DNA of 64,000 nucleotides from Floccifex porci (GTDB lineage Bacteria; Bacillota_I; Bacilli_A; Erysipelotrichales; Erysipelotrichaceae): NCBI RefSeq assembly GCF_009696175.1, contig NZ_VUMM01000003.1, positions 1 to 64,000 of the forward strand, read 5' to 3'. Shown piece by piece: positions 25,901 to 35,586 of this stretch (position 1 is its first letter; each line of letters starts with the position of its first letter). The notes under the pieces were generated by a model. It saw only the letters and a program-made list of their open reading frames with translations, ran no database searches and was not told where the DNA came from. The position numbers and the translations under genes were made by a program.

Positions 25901-25942
25901 ATACTACTCCTTCGATGATTCTATTATAAAGAAACAAATCAT

Positions 25943-25970
25943 AAAAAAATAGGTACATTCCTACCTATTT
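25943..25970 (-). terminator. Terminator of the AI-2E-type permease gene
   Basis: Stem AAATAGGTA/TACCTATTT with a six-base loop and a T run on the minus strand, overlapping the stop codon at 25965. Confidence 0.8.
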
Positions 25971-27095
25971 TGTGTTGATTTTTAAGCTTTTTTCACGATT
26001 TTTTGTAGCTTCTTTTACCAGTGTATATAAACTGGAAGTCACCGGAACACTGAACAACATCCCTAAAATTCCTCCAATGTTTCCTCCTATGGTTACCGCA
26101 GCCAGTACCCATATTGCCGGTAAATTGATCTTGCTTCCTACTACTTTTGGATAGATCATATTTCCTTCAATCTGCTGCAGAACCAGAAAGAAAACCACAA
26201 AAATCAAAGCTTTGAATGGACTGATTGTCAAGATCATAATAAATCCAACAATGCATCCGACAAAAGCTCCCACAATGGGAATCAAAGCCGTTACTCCTAC
26301 CAGGGCTCCAATCATAGGTGCATATGGCATTCCCAGAATCAGCATACCGATCATACATAAAGTACCTAATATAATGGCTTCAGTTGCCTGTCCTGCTACA
26401 TACAGTTTAAACACATTGTTGCACACTTCACAGACATGAATAAAATAGTTCGCAAACTTTTCTGGAATCCATGCACGAATCAGACGTCCTGTCTGTTTCA
26501 TTAATTTTTCTTTACTGGATAAAATATAAATGGAAAAAATCAGTCCCACAAAGAACGTAATAAATCCACTGACAACCGAACCAATCATGTTGGCTGCATG
26601 ATTCACAAAATTTTTTCCAAAGGACATAAACCATGTTTCAACTGAAGACTTAATGGCCATCCAGTCAATATCAATGGATGCGATCGCATCGGAAACAAAA
26701 TCAAAACTGGATGCATCCAACCCTTCCAGTTTATCAATGCTGTTTAAAACAATATCTATGATCAAAGAAATGGCTTTTGCCAGTTCAGGAACCACCAGTA
26801 CCGATACACCTGCAAAGATACCCAGCACCAAAACAATCGATAACACGATGGACAATGGACGAACAAATCGATTCATTTTTTTCTTTAACAGTTTTTCAAA
26901 AAAGCCCATAGGAACATTTAAAATCAGGGCGAAGATCATTCCTAAAAATAAAGGCCCTGCATATCCGATACATTTTGATACAAACTGAGCAATATCATTA
27001 AAATATTTAATGCCTAAAAAGATTAGAATACAGCAGGTAAAAATTCCAATGATCCATTTTGCCAGTTTTTTTAATTTCTCATTATCTTCTAACAT
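25965..27095 (-). CDS. AI-2E family transporter (PerM/YdiK-like)
   Basis: 376 residues with about eight hydrophobic segments. The C-terminal block ALVGVTALIPIVGAFVGCIVGF and QQIEGNMIYPKVVGSKINLP is diagnostic for the family. A GAAAGGATGAAG site precedes the ATG. Members have been linked to export of autoinducer-2 or to Na+/H+ exchange, so the substrate here is open. It is probably monocistronic. Confidence 0.9.
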   Translation of the reverse strand: MLEDNEKLKKLAKWIIGIFTCCILIFLGIKYFNDIAQFVSKCIGYAGPLFLGMIFALILNVPMGFFEKLLKKKMNRFVRPLSIVLSIVLVLGIFAGVSVLVVPELAKAISLIIDIVLNSIDKLEGLDASSFDFVSDAIASIDIDWMAIKSSVETWFMSFGKNFVNHAANMIGSVVSGFITFFVGLIFSIYILSSKEKLMKQTGRLIRAWIPEKFANYFIHVCEVCNNVFKLYVAGQATEAIILGTLCMIGMLILGMPYAPMIGALVGVTALIPIVGAFVGCIVGFIMILTISPFKALIFVVFFLVLQQIEGNMIYPKVVGSKINLPAIWVLAAVTIGGNIGGILGMLFSVPVTSSLYTLVKEATKNREKSLKINTK

Positions 27096-27130
27096 ATCTT
27101 CATCCTTTCAGTTGAAAAAAGTATATCATA

Positions 27131-27703
27131 TTATAAATTCGATTGCGATTTTTCAATCTTTTCAATCGTATCCTTTTTTATTTCTTCTCTTACTTCTAAA
27201 AGATAATCATTAAAAGATACCTGATCATAGGCATAAGTCCTGTTCAAGTCGTATTCTAAATTTAGCCAGGTAGATATATCCGAACAATTGTGCTGAAATA
27301 CAGCTTCCATTTTATCAATGGATTTATATATTTTCGATTCTAAGCTTTTCTGTTCTTTCATTTCCAGAAATAAAGATTTTAATTCCATTGAATACGCTTC
27401 AGGTAAAGAATTGACCCATTGATTCAATTGTTCTTCTTCTATTTTTTCATCCATTTTACTTTTTTCAAATACAGGAATATCTCCTGTAAAAGCTTCTGAT
27501 AAATCATGAATCAGACACATCCGAATTACTTTATCCATATCTGCATCTAAAAATTCATCTTTCATAAAATAAGCCATTAATGCACACATCCAGCTATGTG
27601 CAGCCACACTTTCAAATTTTCCATTTGAAGTCTGACAATGTCGAGCTTCTCCTTTTAATTTTTCCGCAACCGTTAAAACATCCAATAATTCTCTAGCTTT
27701 CAT
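27131..27703 (-). CDS. HD-domain hydrolase (YfbR-like)
   Basis: 190 residues from ATG at 27703, which follows AAAGGATC; a longer start at 27733 would overlap the upstream gene more. The metal ligands are in AAHSWMCALMAY, LIHDLSEAFTGDIP and the later D in YKSIDKMEAVFQ, as in YfbR-type 5'-deoxynucleotidases. It is the last gene of the operon that begins with the histidine kinase at 31075. Confidence 0.85.
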   Translation of the reverse strand: MKARELLDVLTVAEKLKGEARHCQTSNGKFESVAAHSWMCALMAYFMKDEFLDADMDKVIRMCLIHDLSEAFTGDIPVFEKSKMDEKIEEEQLNQWVNSLPEAYSMELKSLFLEMKEQKSLESKIYKSIDKMEAVFQHNCSDISTWLNLEYDLNRTYAYDQVSFNDYLLEVREEIKKDTIEKIEKSQSNL

Positions 27704-28442
27704 TTTCAATGATCCTTTGTATGCTCTTTTCATCTAATAAATTCACAGTTATGAATTTTTGATTATAGAATGCACCAAAATTATTAAAAACACAAGGTAA
27801 ATTTTTCGCCATTTCCAATGAAGTCACATGAATCAGATGATAAGGAATCAAATGCGAATCACAATAAGATTGAATCTGTTTTATTTTCTGATCAATAAAA
27901 GGACACTGATCACTGTAATAAATGGTCAGTTCTTTTTCTTCGATTTTCTGCGTAACACTCTTTGAAAAAGAAGGTATCCTTCCATCCAGAGAATAAGCCA
28001 GTAACTCATAACCATCACAAGTTGTATCCACTACCTGAAAACCAAAAGACTTGGCAAAGCTTTGATTGGACAGCCAGTTTTTCTGTTTTTTAGATCCCAG
28101 CATGCAAATTCCTGAATACCCTTCTTCTTTAGCCTGTGATATACAATGTTCCATCAGCTGCTTGCCATATCCCTGTTTCTTAAACGGTGAATTGACCCAT
28201 AAACAGTAAATATACAGATAGTTCTCTCCTGTAACAGGAACCCAGCTGTATTCCAAAGGTGCATATTCAATAAAGCAGCAGCCTTTCTGATTCAGTTTAT
28301 AAAATACATGCCCATGCTTAAGCTGCCAAGATAACCATTCTTTTTTTGATTGAATCCCTGGATGTTTGCTTCTTGAACGAATGATGCAACAAATATGTTC
28401 TTCCTCTAAATTTTCTTCCGTAAGCTGTATAAAATCATTCAT
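27693..28442 (-). CDS. GNAT N-acetyltransferase with C-terminal YoaP domain (copy 1)
   Basis: 249 residues. The N-terminal two thirds are a GNAT fold with the acetyl-CoA loop in VNSPFKKQGYGKQLMEHC. The last roughly 80 residues match the YoaP domain, beginning YYSDQCPF and containing VFNNFGAFYNQKF. The acceptor is unknown. It overlaps DUF523 upstream and the HD gene downstream. A paralogue is at 35587-36339. Confidence 0.85.
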   Translation of the reverse strand: MNDFIQLTEENLEEEHICCIIRSRSKHPGIQSKKEWLSWQLKHGHVFYKLNQKGCCFIEYAPLEYSWVPVTGENYLYIYCLWVNSPFKKQGYGKQLMEHCISQAKEEGYSGICMLGSKKQKNWLSNQSFAKSFGFQVVDTTCDGYELLAYSLDGRIPSFSKSVTQKIEEKELTIYYSDQCPFIDQKIKQIQSYCDSHLIPYHLIHVTSLEMAKNLPCVFNNFGAFYNQKFITVNLLDEKSIQRIIENES

Positions 28443-28863
28443 AATTCAAATATTCCTTTATATCAATAACTTTTAAGCCTGCCTCTATACATTTTTGTAC
28501 AAAGATTCCATTTCCTTTTATTTTTGTATGCGAAAAAGACCCATCATAAATTTCATTGACACCACAGCTTGGCGAACGAGACTGAACAATGATCAGATCT
28601 GCATGAAAATCCATTACTTTTTTCAAACAGACCTTTGCTCCTTTTTCAAAAGAAGAAGTCACATCCACTCCTTTACAACTCATTACTTTTCCATTTAGAA
28701 TTTCGCAACAATCTCTGGGAATGGACAATCCTCCTTCTACTTCTGGACAAATGGAAAGAATTTCATGTTTTTCGATACGCTTCAACAATTCCGAATTAAA
28801 ATTATTTCCCCCATTGTATTTACAATTTTCTCCTAGTAAACAGGCACTAACCGCAATTTTCAT
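28435..28863 (-). CDS. DUF523 family protein (YbbK-like)
   Basis: 142 residues from ATG at 28863, preceded by GGAGGGATAAA; the longer frame overlaps the PspC gene. The family motifs VSACLLGENCKYNGGNN, ICPEVEGGLSIPRDCCEI and IVQSRSPSCGV are all present. The conserved cysteines suggest a metal or thiol role, but the function is not known. It is translationally coupled to PspC upstream. Confidence 0.88.
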   Translation of the reverse strand: MKIAVSACLLGENCKYNGGNNFNSELLKRIEKHEILSICPEVEGGLSIPRDCCEILNGKVMSCKGVDVTSSFEKGAKVCLKKVMDFHADLIIVQSRSPSCGVNEIYDGSFSHTKIKGNGIFVQKCIEAGLKVIDIKEYLNYE

Positions 28864-28864
28864 T

Positions 28865-29047
28865 TTATCCCTCCGGAATGATAATGGCAGAGGCAATATA
28901 TACCAGCAACCCACTTCCAGCTGCTAAGGCAAAAATAACCCATAATAAACGAATCAAAGTGGGATCGACATCAAAAAATTCCCCCAATCCTCCACATACT
29001 CCTGCAATCATCTTATTCTGATTGGATTTATATAATTTACGATTCAT
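28865..29047 (-). CDS. PspC domain protein
   Basis: 60 residues: KLYKSNQNKMIAGVCGGLGE, FFDVDPTLIRLLWVIFALA and a second hydrophobic end, the standard short PspC domain linked to envelope-stress sensing. AAAGGAGAATGAT precedes the ATG, and it starts one base after the response-regulator stop, so it is co-transcribed with the two-component system. Confidence 0.88.
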   Translation of the reverse strand: MNRKLYKSNQNKMIAGVCGGLGEFFDVDPTLIRLLWVIFALAAGSGLLVYIASAIIIPEG

Positions 29048-29048
29048 A

Positions 29049-29789
29049 TCATTCTCCTTTCAAAAAGTCTCTACGAAACTGAGAAGGGGTAATTCCTTCT
29101 TTCTTTTTAAATACTTTGGTAAAAACACGATAATCATTGTATCCACACTGATCGGATATATCACTGATGGCATCATCCGTAGACAACAACAACTTCTTTG
29201 CGTGTTCAATACGAATGTTTGTCAGATAAGTTAAAAAGCCTACTCCAATTTCAGACTTAAACAACTGTGAAATGTATTGTGCATTTAAATGAAATTCCTG
29301 TGCCAGTACATTCAAACTGACATCTTCCTGTAAATGATTCTGTAAATATTTCGTAATGGATACAATCATTCGATCTTTCTGTTGTGAATCCTTATTTTCT
29401 TTTTTGGACTCAAATAAAGAAATCTTTAAATTGTCGATACAATTCCCAAATTCTTCATAATTCACTGGTTTTAAAATATAATCGGTAATCTTTAATTTTA
29501 ATGCCTGACGACAATATGAAAAATCATCATATCCAGAAACGATCACAAAGGCAGTATCTGGATGCTTGATCCTTGATAGTTCAATCACTTTTAAACCATT
29601 CATAATCGGAATATTTATATCCATAATTACTATATCTGGTTTTAATTCATCAATTTTTGATAAGGCTTCCAGTCCATCACTGGCCTGGCCAATCACCTGG
29701 CAATCGTGAGCTTGCCAATCAAACAATTTAATAAATCCCTGTCGAATAATAATTTCATCATCTACCAGTAATACATTCAGCTTTTTCAT
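29049..29789 (-). CDS. Response regulator with AraC-type output domain (YesN-like)
   Basis: 246 residues. The receiver domain has VDDE near residue 10, phosphoacceptor Asp in DIVIMDINIPIMNG, and the Lys in DYILKPVNYEEF. The C-terminal ~100 residues form an AraC double helix-turn-helix (LNVLAQEFHLNAQYISQLF and ISDQCGYNDYRVFTKVFKK). It overlaps the sensor kinase gene by four bases. YesMN-type systems usually control sugar or peptide transport; the target is not evident here. Confidence 0.92.
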   Translation of the reverse strand: MKKLNVLLVDDEIIIRQGFIKLFDWQAHDCQVIGQASDGLEALSKIDELKPDIVIMDINIPIMNGLKVIELSRIKHPDTAFVIVSGYDDFSYCRQALKLKITDYILKPVNYEEFGNCIDNLKISLFESKKENKDSQQKDRMIVSITKYLQNHLQEDVSLNVLAQEFHLNAQYISQLFKSEIGVGFLTYLTNIRIEHAKKLLLSTDDAISDISDQCGYNDYRVFTKVFKKKEGITPSQFRRDFLKGE

Positions 29790-31075
29790 ATCTTCTCCTG
29801 TTCAATGGATAAACGTATATGTGCAACCGTTCCATTTTCATCCTGGGTATACGATAACCCGCTTTCTTCTCCACATAACAATTTAATTCGTTTCTGCACA
29901 TTCAATAAACCAATGCTGTTTCCATCCAGCCTGAATTCCTGTTTCGCATAATTCTTCAACATAGAATCCACCTGTTCTTTCTTTTCTACAGAAAACCCAT
30001 TTCCTGAATCCTGTATCTGAATTTCCATAAAATTTGAATCCACTAAAAATGCTTTGATTTTTATTTTTCCTTTGTATCCTTTATTTTTTAATCCATGCAG
30101 AAAACTGTTTTCCACTAAAGGCTGACAAATAAAATTTGGAACCAGTTTATCTCCCAGTTCAGGATCCACTTCATATTCACATTCAATCTGTGGATATCGA
30201 TAACACATCAGTTCAATATACGCTTCCAATAAATCCATTTCATCATCCAGAGCGACCATCTGGCGATCTACTTTTACACTCAAACGAAAGAAATCAACCA
30301 GTCGCATCAGTAAATTGGACACTTCTTTATCTCCATTTAATTGGGCTTGTATTCGAATGGTATCCAGCGTATTGTATAAAAAATGAGGATTGACCTGACT
30401 CTTTAAATACAACATGGACATTTTCTGTTCCACCAGCTGTCCCTGAAGATAAGCCGGATTTTCAAGCGTCAGATAAAAAGATAAAGTCATCAAGGTCAGA
30501 CCCATTCCACTGATCAGAGTGATAGGCTGAATGACCTGTATGACACACACAATAAATTCAACCATCAACGCAAAACCAATAACCGCTCTTTCTTTCTTGG
30601 TTAGCTGTTCATAATTTTTTAATAAACAGAAAATACATAAACATAGATAAAGAAATACACAGATGTATACGACAAATACATAGGGTCCATATGAATAATT
30701 TCCCTGACTGGTTTCTACATAATGGATAGGTAAAACCAAAGCAGAAAAGATGCATAGAATCAGTATGAATACTGGAATCCGATTTCTTTTTTTATCGGGT
30801 TGTGTCAATACAGAAATATATTTATAGAATAGATATACCGCAACAATCATAGAGCTGATAAAGATACGATGAAGGATTTCATTGATCAAAGCAGGAATCG
30901 TATCTAAATGATTAACGGTATAAATTGTAATGGCATCAAAAATCAGATTGATCAATACTACGACCAGTAAGACTGAAAATATATTGTGCAGCGTATTTTT
31001 CTGTCTGAATGTAGAAAAATAAAGAATTGCGACAAGGCATAAAATTAAAATTAAAGCCACTTCCATTCGAATCAT
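29786..31075 (-). CDS. Sensor histidine kinase (YesM/LytS-like, His_kinase PF06580 type)
   Basis: 429 residues from ATG at 31075, which has AGGTGAT upstream; the longer frame has no signal and includes the promoter. The N-terminal half has six or seven membrane segments. The phosphoacceptor is in QVNPHFLYNTLDTIR, followed by the ATPase motifs CQPLVENSFLHGLK and IQDSGNGF. It phosphorylates the co-encoded AraC-type regulator. It is the first gene of an operon reaching to the HD hydrolase, and is divergent from the LacI gene. Confidence 0.92.
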   Translation of the reverse strand: MIRMEVALILILCLVAILYFSTFRQKNTLHNIFSVLLVVVLINLIFDAITIYTVNHLDTIPALINEILHRIFISSMIVAVYLFYKYISVLTQPDKKRNRIPVFILILCIFSALVLPIHYVETSQGNYSYGPYVFVVYICVFLYLCLCIFCLLKNYEQLTKKERAVIGFALMVEFIVCVIQVIQPITLISGMGLTLMTLSFYLTLENPAYLQGQLVEQKMSMLYLKSQVNPHFLYNTLDTIRIQAQLNGDKEVSNLLMRLVDFFRLSVKVDRQMVALDDEMDLLEAYIELMCYRYPQIECEYEVDPELGDKLVPNFICQPLVENSFLHGLKNKGYKGKIKIKAFLVDSNFMEIQIQDSGNGFSVEKKEQVDSMLKNYAKQEFRLDGNSIGLLNVQKRIKLLCGEESGLSYTQDENGTVAHIRLSIEQEKI

Positions 31076-31162
31076 ACTATCACCTGATATTATTGTATTA
31101 AAAGAAAGTGAAAATAAATAGCTTTGATTTATATAAAAATGTGTTAATTTTACTAATCTATG

Positions 31163-31168
31163 TATAAT
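31163..31168 (+). promoter_or_regulatory. -10 element of the lacI-type gene, implying a leaderless mRNA
   Basis: TATAAT lies seven bases before the ATG at 31176; there is no Shine-Dalgarno. The matching -35 is weak (TGTGTT). Confidence 0.55.
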
Positions 31169-31175
31169 AAAATAT

Positions 31176-32162
31176 ATGGAACGAGTAAAAATTAAAGACA
31201 TTGCCCAGCAGCTGGGTGTCAGTACTGCCACAGTATCCAATGTGATTCATGGGAAAACAAATAAAGTATCTACACAGACAATTGAAAGAGTACAAAAGGC
31301 TTTAGAAGAAAACCAGTACATTCCCAGTATGGCAGGAATTTTACTAGCACAAAATTCAAGTAAGATCATTGGAATCTTTATAAACGACCATGAAAAATAT
31401 GAAGGAAATGTATTCAATGATTTCTTTATTTCTTCTTCTTTAAATGAATTGTCAAAAGAAATTGAAAAACATAATTTTTTTATGATGATCAAAAAGACAA
31501 AAGATCCCTATGATATCGTTCAGTTTTCTTCTATGTGGAATTTGGAAGGTGTCATTATGATTGGTTTCTGTGAGCAGGATTATCATTATTTAAGAAATCA
31601 GATTCATATTCCATTGGTCATTTATGATGGATTTTGTGAACAAAGTGATCGATTTGTGAACATAATGATAGATGATACCGATGGTGGCTTTCAGATGGGT
31701 CAATATTTGGCTTTAAAACATGATAAAGCTTTATGTATTACCGATAATTTAGAAGATATGGATCTGAATCGATACAATGGATTTCAAAAAGGTTTCCAGA
31801 AAGAAATTCATCTATTCCTGGTTCCCATGGAAAAAGAAAAAAGATGGAAATATTATGAAGAAAACTTTGATCACATTCAACAAGCTACCTGTGCTTTTGC
31901 CTTATCCGATTATTATGCGATTGATTTTATGCATTTTCTGAATGAACACCATATTCCCATTCCTGATTCGATGAGTGTAGCCGGTTTTGATAATACTCTG
32001 TTATGTGAAATGGTTCATCCTTCTTTGACAACCATTGAACAGAACATTTCTTCCAGAGCCAGAATTGCGATTCAATCGATTCTTGCACTAAAAGAAGGGA
32101 TGAAAATACAGACACAAATTCAATTACCTGTTAAATTAATTGTCAGAAAGAGTACAAAATAA
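31176..32162 (+). CDS. LacI-family transcriptional regulator
   Basis: 328 residues. The DNA-binding head is KIKDIAQQLGVSTATVSNVIHGK with the hinge region KALEENQYIPS. The C-terminal part is a periplasmic-binding-like effector domain with FALSDYYAIDFMHFL and SVAGFDNTLLCEMVHPSLTT. Ligand and target are unknown. It precedes the MATE gene on the same strand with about 65 bases between, so it may control that exporter. It probably starts without a leader. Confidence 0.92.
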   Translation: MERVKIKDIAQQLGVSTATVSNVIHGKTNKVSTQTIERVQKALEENQYIPSMAGILLAQNSSKIIGIFINDHEKYEGNVFNDFFISSSLNELSKEIEKHNFFMMIKKTKDPYDIVQFSSMWNLEGVIMIGFCEQDYHYLRNQIHIPLVIYDGFCEQSDRFVNIMIDDTDGGFQMGQYLALKHDKALCITDNLEDMDLNRYNGFQKGFQKEIHLFLVPMEKEKRWKYYEENFDHIQQATCAFALSDYYAIDFMHFLNEHHIPIPDSMSVAGFDNTLLCEMVHPSLTTIEQNISSRARIAIQSILALKEGMKIQTQIQLPVKLIVRKSTK

Positions 32163-32227
32163 GGTTATGCGTTTAACCTTTGCCTTCTCATTTTAAACAA
32201 GCTACAATTCATATGGAGGAATTCTAT

Positions 32228-33547
32228 ATGAAACGCAGCTTTTTTTATTCTGTATGTATATTAGCCATTCCAGTGGCATTACAATCCATGCTTCAATCTT
32301 CTTTTTCCATTGTGGATCAGATCATGATTGGACAATTAGGAAGCACAAATGTGTGTGCAGTTGGACTGGCCGGTAAATTTTCTTCGATTTTTACCGTTAT
32401 TATCAGTGCCATTGGAGCAGTAGCTGGAATTATGATTTCACAATACATTGGACAGAAAAATTCAATGGAAGTGAAAAAAAGCTTTTATCTGAATCAATTC
32501 ATATCCTTTCTTTTAGCCTTTTTATTTTTATTCGCATCTCTTTTCTTTTCTGAAAAGATCATTCGATTCTATATTCAGGATACAGAAACGATTCAGCAAG
32601 CCAGTCTATATCTGAAAATCTTTTCTTTCTCTTTTATTCCTTATGCCTTTGCGACATTATTTTCAAGTTATTTACGATGCATTGAAAAAGCACAGATTCC
32701 ACTTTATATCACTTTATTCAGTGCTTTATGCAATACCATTCTGAATTATTTTCTAATTTTTGGCAAAGGTATCTTTCCTTCTATGGGCATTAAAGGAGCT
32801 GCCATTGCATCGGTTCTTTCTCAATGGCTGAACTGTATTCTTTTATTTCTTTTTGTATACAATCATACATATTTAAAAGACAAAGTAAGCACATGGAAAT
32901 TCCCATTCCAGCAGTATATTACGATTTTATTTCCGATTCTTGCCTGTGAATTCTTATGGAGCGTTGGAGAGAATGTATATGCTTCAATATATGGACATCT
33001 GTCCATTGAATCCAGTGCTGCTATGACATTAACCAATCCGATACAAGGATTATTGATTGGAGCGCTATGTGGTTTATCCAGTGCTGCCAGTGTTATCATT
33101 TCTAAGCTATTAGGACAAAAAGAATACGAAGATGCTTATCAGTCTTCTGTAAAAATCTTAAAATATGGATTGTTTGCTTCCGTTGGTTTATCCATTATCG
33201 TCTTATTCACTCGTTCTACTTATGTTCAGATTTATCAGGTGGATACACTGACAAAACAATTAACCACACAGATTCTATTGGCTTATGCTCTGATTGCCCC
33301 TTTTAAAGTGGAAAATATGATTTTAGGATCAGGAATATTACGAAGTGGAGGGAAAACAAAATATGTGATGTATATTGACATCATTGGAACTTATGGATTT
33401 GGTATACCATTGGGATACATCGCTGCCTTTGTATTCAAACTATCCATTCCTTATGTTTATTTTATTCTATCTTTAGAAGAATGTGTTCGCTTCCTTTTAT
33501 CAATGATCGTATTTAAAAAACGAAAATGGATACATACATTAAAATAA
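32228..33547 (+). CDS. MATE-family efflux transporter (second copy)
   Basis: 439 residues from ATG at 32228, chosen because GGAGGAATT lies just upstream. Twelve hydrophobic segments in two halves; N-terminal ALQSMLQSSFSIVDQIMIGQLG and GIKGAAIASVLSQWL are standard. It differs from the MATE protein at 21362. Export substrate unknown. It ends in a strong terminator shared with the convergent Rrf2 gene. Confidence 0.9.
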   Translation: MKRSFFYSVCILAIPVALQSMLQSSFSIVDQIMIGQLGSTNVCAVGLAGKFSSIFTVIISAIGAVAGIMISQYIGQKNSMEVKKSFYLNQFISFLLAFLFLFASLFFSEKIIRFYIQDTETIQQASLYLKIFSFSFIPYAFATLFSSYLRCIEKAQIPLYITLFSALCNTILNYFLIFGKGIFPSMGIKGAAIASVLSQWLNCILLFLFVYNHTYLKDKVSTWKFPFQQYITILFPILACEFLWSVGENVYASIYGHLSIESSAAMTLTNPIQGLLIGALCGLSSAASVIISKLLGQKEYEDAYQSSVKILKYGLFASVGLSIIVLFTRSTYVQIYQVDTLTKQLTTQILLAYALIAPFKVENMILGSGILRSGGKTKYVMYIDIIGTYGFGIPLGYIAAFVFKLSIPYVYFILSLEECVRFLLSMIVFKKRKWIHTLK

Positions 33548-33572
33548 GAATGTGAAATCACATTCTTATTTT
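33541..33572. terminator. Strong bidirectional terminator between MATE and Rrf2 genes
   Basis: A 14-bp stem AAAATAAGAATGTG/CACATTCTTATTTT with a four-base loop overlaps the MATE stop codon and precedes the end of the Rrf2 gene. Confidence 0.85.
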
Positions 33573-33974
33573 ATCTTCGACTAGATCCTGCAGTGTAATG
33601 TTGTTGAAATAATCATATATTTTCTTCTGAAAATCTTCCCATAATGGAAGTGTCTTACAATTGTCTTTTCTGGGACAAGGATCACTGCCACATTCAAGAC
33701 AAGCGACAGGTGCCAGATCTCCTTCTGATATCTGAAGGATTTCCTTGACTGTGTAATCTTTTGGATCTCGCATTAGACGATAGCCTCCTTTATTGCCATG
33801 GACACCTTCCACCAGTTTATTTTTGGAAAGAGAAGGCATGATCCTTTCTAAATATTTTAAAGAAATACCCTGTCGATTGGCCACTTCTTTCATAGGAACA
33901 TAGCCTTCACTGGCATTTTGAGCTAAATCGATCATTACCCGCAGTGCATATCTTCCTCTTGTTGATATTTTCAT
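33558..33974 (-). CDS. Rrf2-family transcriptional regulator (CymR/IscR-like)
   Basis: 138 residues. The N-terminal winged helix has TRGRYALRVMIDLAQN and ISLKYLERIMPSLSKNKLVEG. Four cysteines occur in the segment CLECGSDPCPRKDNC, a possible metal or [Fe-S] site, unlike classical CymR, which lacks such a cluster. It follows cysK after two bases, so the pair is co-transcribed. Control of cysteine synthesis is likely by analogy with CymR. Confidence 0.9.
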   Translation of the reverse strand: MKISTRGRYALRVMIDLAQNASEGYVPMKEVANRQGISLKYLERIMPSLSKNKLVEGVHGNKGGYRLMRDPKDYTVKEILQISEGDLAPVACLECGSDPCPRKDNCKTLPLWEDFQKKIYDYFNNITLQDLVEDKIRM

Positions 33975-33976
33975 AA

Positions 33977-34900
33977 CTATGCGAACAATGGTGTAGAAAG
34001 ATAACGATCTCCTGTATCTGGAAGAAGCACAACAATCGTCTTTCCTTCATTTTCTTCACGTTTTGCCAGATCAATGGCTGCTTTTAAAGCCGCTCCAGAA
34101 GAAATACCCACTAAGACTCCTTCTGAATGCCCCATCAGACGTCCATATTCAAATGCATCTTCATTGGATACTGGAATAATTTCATCATAAACCTGAGTAT
34201 TTAATACATCTGGAACAAAGCCAGCCCCAATTCCCTGAATTTTATGTGCTCCTGATTGTCCTTTTGATAATACAGGCGATGTTTCTGGTTCAACCGCAAC
34301 AACTTTAATTTCTGGATTTTTGGATTTTAAATATTCACCAACACCCGTAATGGTTCCTCCTGTTCCAACTCCAGCTACAAAATAGTCCACTTTTCCTTCT
34401 GTATCTTCATAGATTTCAGGACCTGTTGTTTCACGATGAGCCTGTGGATTGGCAGGGTTGGTAAACTGGGAAGGAATAAATGAATTTTCAATTTCTTTGG
34501 CCAGTTCTTCTGCTTTAGCTATGGCTCCTTTCATTCCTTTTGAACCTTCTGTTAAAACCAGTTCAGCCCCATATGCCTTCATCAGCTGACGACGCTCAAC
34601 TGACATTGTTTCCGGCATAACAATGATAATTTTATACCCTTTCATCGCTGCAACACTGGCTAAACCAATTCCTGTATTTCCACTTGTCGGTTCAATAATG
34701 ACAGAACCAGGTTTTAATTTTCCACTGTTTTCTGCATCTTCGATCATTTTGCGTGCAATACGATCTTTTACCGATCCAGCTGGATTTAAATATTCCAGTT
34801 TTGCGACTATTTTAGCTTTTAAGTTTAACTTTTCTTCAATATGAGTCAATTCCAATAAAGGAGTTTTCCCAATCAGCTGATCTGCACTTTTATAAATCAT
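33977..34900 (-). CDS. cysK: Cysteine synthase A (O-acetylserine sulfhydrylase)
   Basis: 307 residues from ATG at 34900, with GGAGGATG upstream. The PLP lysine is in [23 protein letters not shown] and [10 protein letters not shown] bind PLP phosphate and substrate. It makes L-cysteine from O-acetylserine and sulfide in the cytoplasm. It has a good promoter (TTGACA-N17-TATATT) and is co-transcribed with the Rrf2 regulator. Confidence 0.95.
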   Translation of the reverse strand: MIYKSADQLIGKTPLLELTHIEEKLNLKAKIVAKLEYLNPAGSVKDRIARKMIEDAENSGKLKPGSVIIEPTSGNTGIGLASVAAMKGYKIIIVMPETMSVERRQLMKAYGAELVLTEGSKGMKGAIAKAEELAKEIENSFIPSQFTNPANPQAHRETTGPEIYEDTEGKVDYFVAGVGTGGTITGVGEYLKSKNPEIKVVAVEPETSPVLSKGQSGAHKIQGIGAGFVPDVLNTQVYDEIIPVSNEDAFEYGRLMGHSEGVLVGISSGAALKAAIDLAKREENEGKTIVVLLPDTGDRYLSTPLFA

Positions 34901-34935
34901 AACATCCTCCATTACCTACTTTTGTGGTTGGTTTT

Positions 34936-34964
34936 AATATAGTCCTTATTCTATTTTATGTCAA
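34936..34964 (-). promoter_or_regulatory. cysK-rrf2 promoter
   Basis: -35 TTGACA (34964-34959), 17-base spacer, -10 TATATT (34941-34936) on the minus strand. It faces the rubrerythrin promoter (-10 TATAAT at 34977-34982), and the two -35 regions overlap. Confidence 0.75.
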
Positions 34965-35004
34965 CACTTTTTTTGATATAATTTCTATAGAAAAGGAGTA
35001 CATT

Positions 35005-35544
35005 ATGACAAACAAATACAAAGGAACACAAACTGAAAAAAATCTGATGGAAGCATTTGCCGGAGAATCCCAGGCAAGAAATAAGTACACTTATTTTGCT
35101 TCCAAAGCAAAAAAAGAAGGATTCGAACAGATTTCTGCTTTATTCTTAAAAACAGCTGACAACGAAAAAGAACACGCAAAGTTGTGGTTTAAAGAATTAA
35201 ATGGAATTGGAAATACGGCAGAAAACCTATTAAGTGCAGCAGAAGGTGAAAATTACGAATGGACAGATATGTATGATGGATTTGCCAAGACAGCTGAAGA
35301 AGAAGGATTCGTTGAACTGGCAAAGAAATTCAGAATGGTAGGTGCCATTGAAAAACATCATGAAGAAAGATACCGTGCTTTATTAAAGAACGTTGAAATG
35401 GCTGAAGTCTTTGCGAAAAGTGAAGTTAAAGTATGGGAATGCAGAAACTGCGGACATATCGTAGTCGGAACAAAAGCTCCTGAAGTTTGTCCGGTCTGTG
35501 ATCACCCACAAGCTTATTTTGAAATTCATGCTGAAAATTATTAG
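35005..35544 (+). CDS. Rubrerythrin
   Basis: 179 residues from ATG at 35005, preceded by AAAAGGAG. The N-terminal ferritin-like diiron domain begins with [16 protein letters not shown] and carries EKEHAK and EKHHEERY. The C-terminal rubredoxin-like domain has [10 protein letters not shown] and [11 protein letters not shown]. It reduces hydrogen peroxide in anaerobes. It is monocistronic with its own terminator. Confidence 0.95.
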   Translation: MTNKYKGTQTEKNLMEAFAGESQARNKYTYFASKAKKEGFEQISALFLKTADNEKEHAKLWFKELNGIGNTAENLLSAAEGENYEWTDMYDGFAKTAEEEGFVELAKKFRMVGAIEKHHEERYRALLKNVEMAEVFAKSEVKVWECRNCGHIVVGTKAPEVCPVCDHPQAYFEIHAENY

Positions 35545-35552
35545 AAAGGATA

Positions 35553-35586
35553 AGTCACAGTTTTAACTGTGGCTTTTGTGATTTTT
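35553..35586 (+). terminator. Terminator of the rubrerythrin gene
   Basis: Stem AGTCACAGTT/AACTGTGGCT with a TT loop, then a T-rich tail. The T-rich tail runs directly into the next gene's ATG. Confidence 0.75.
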
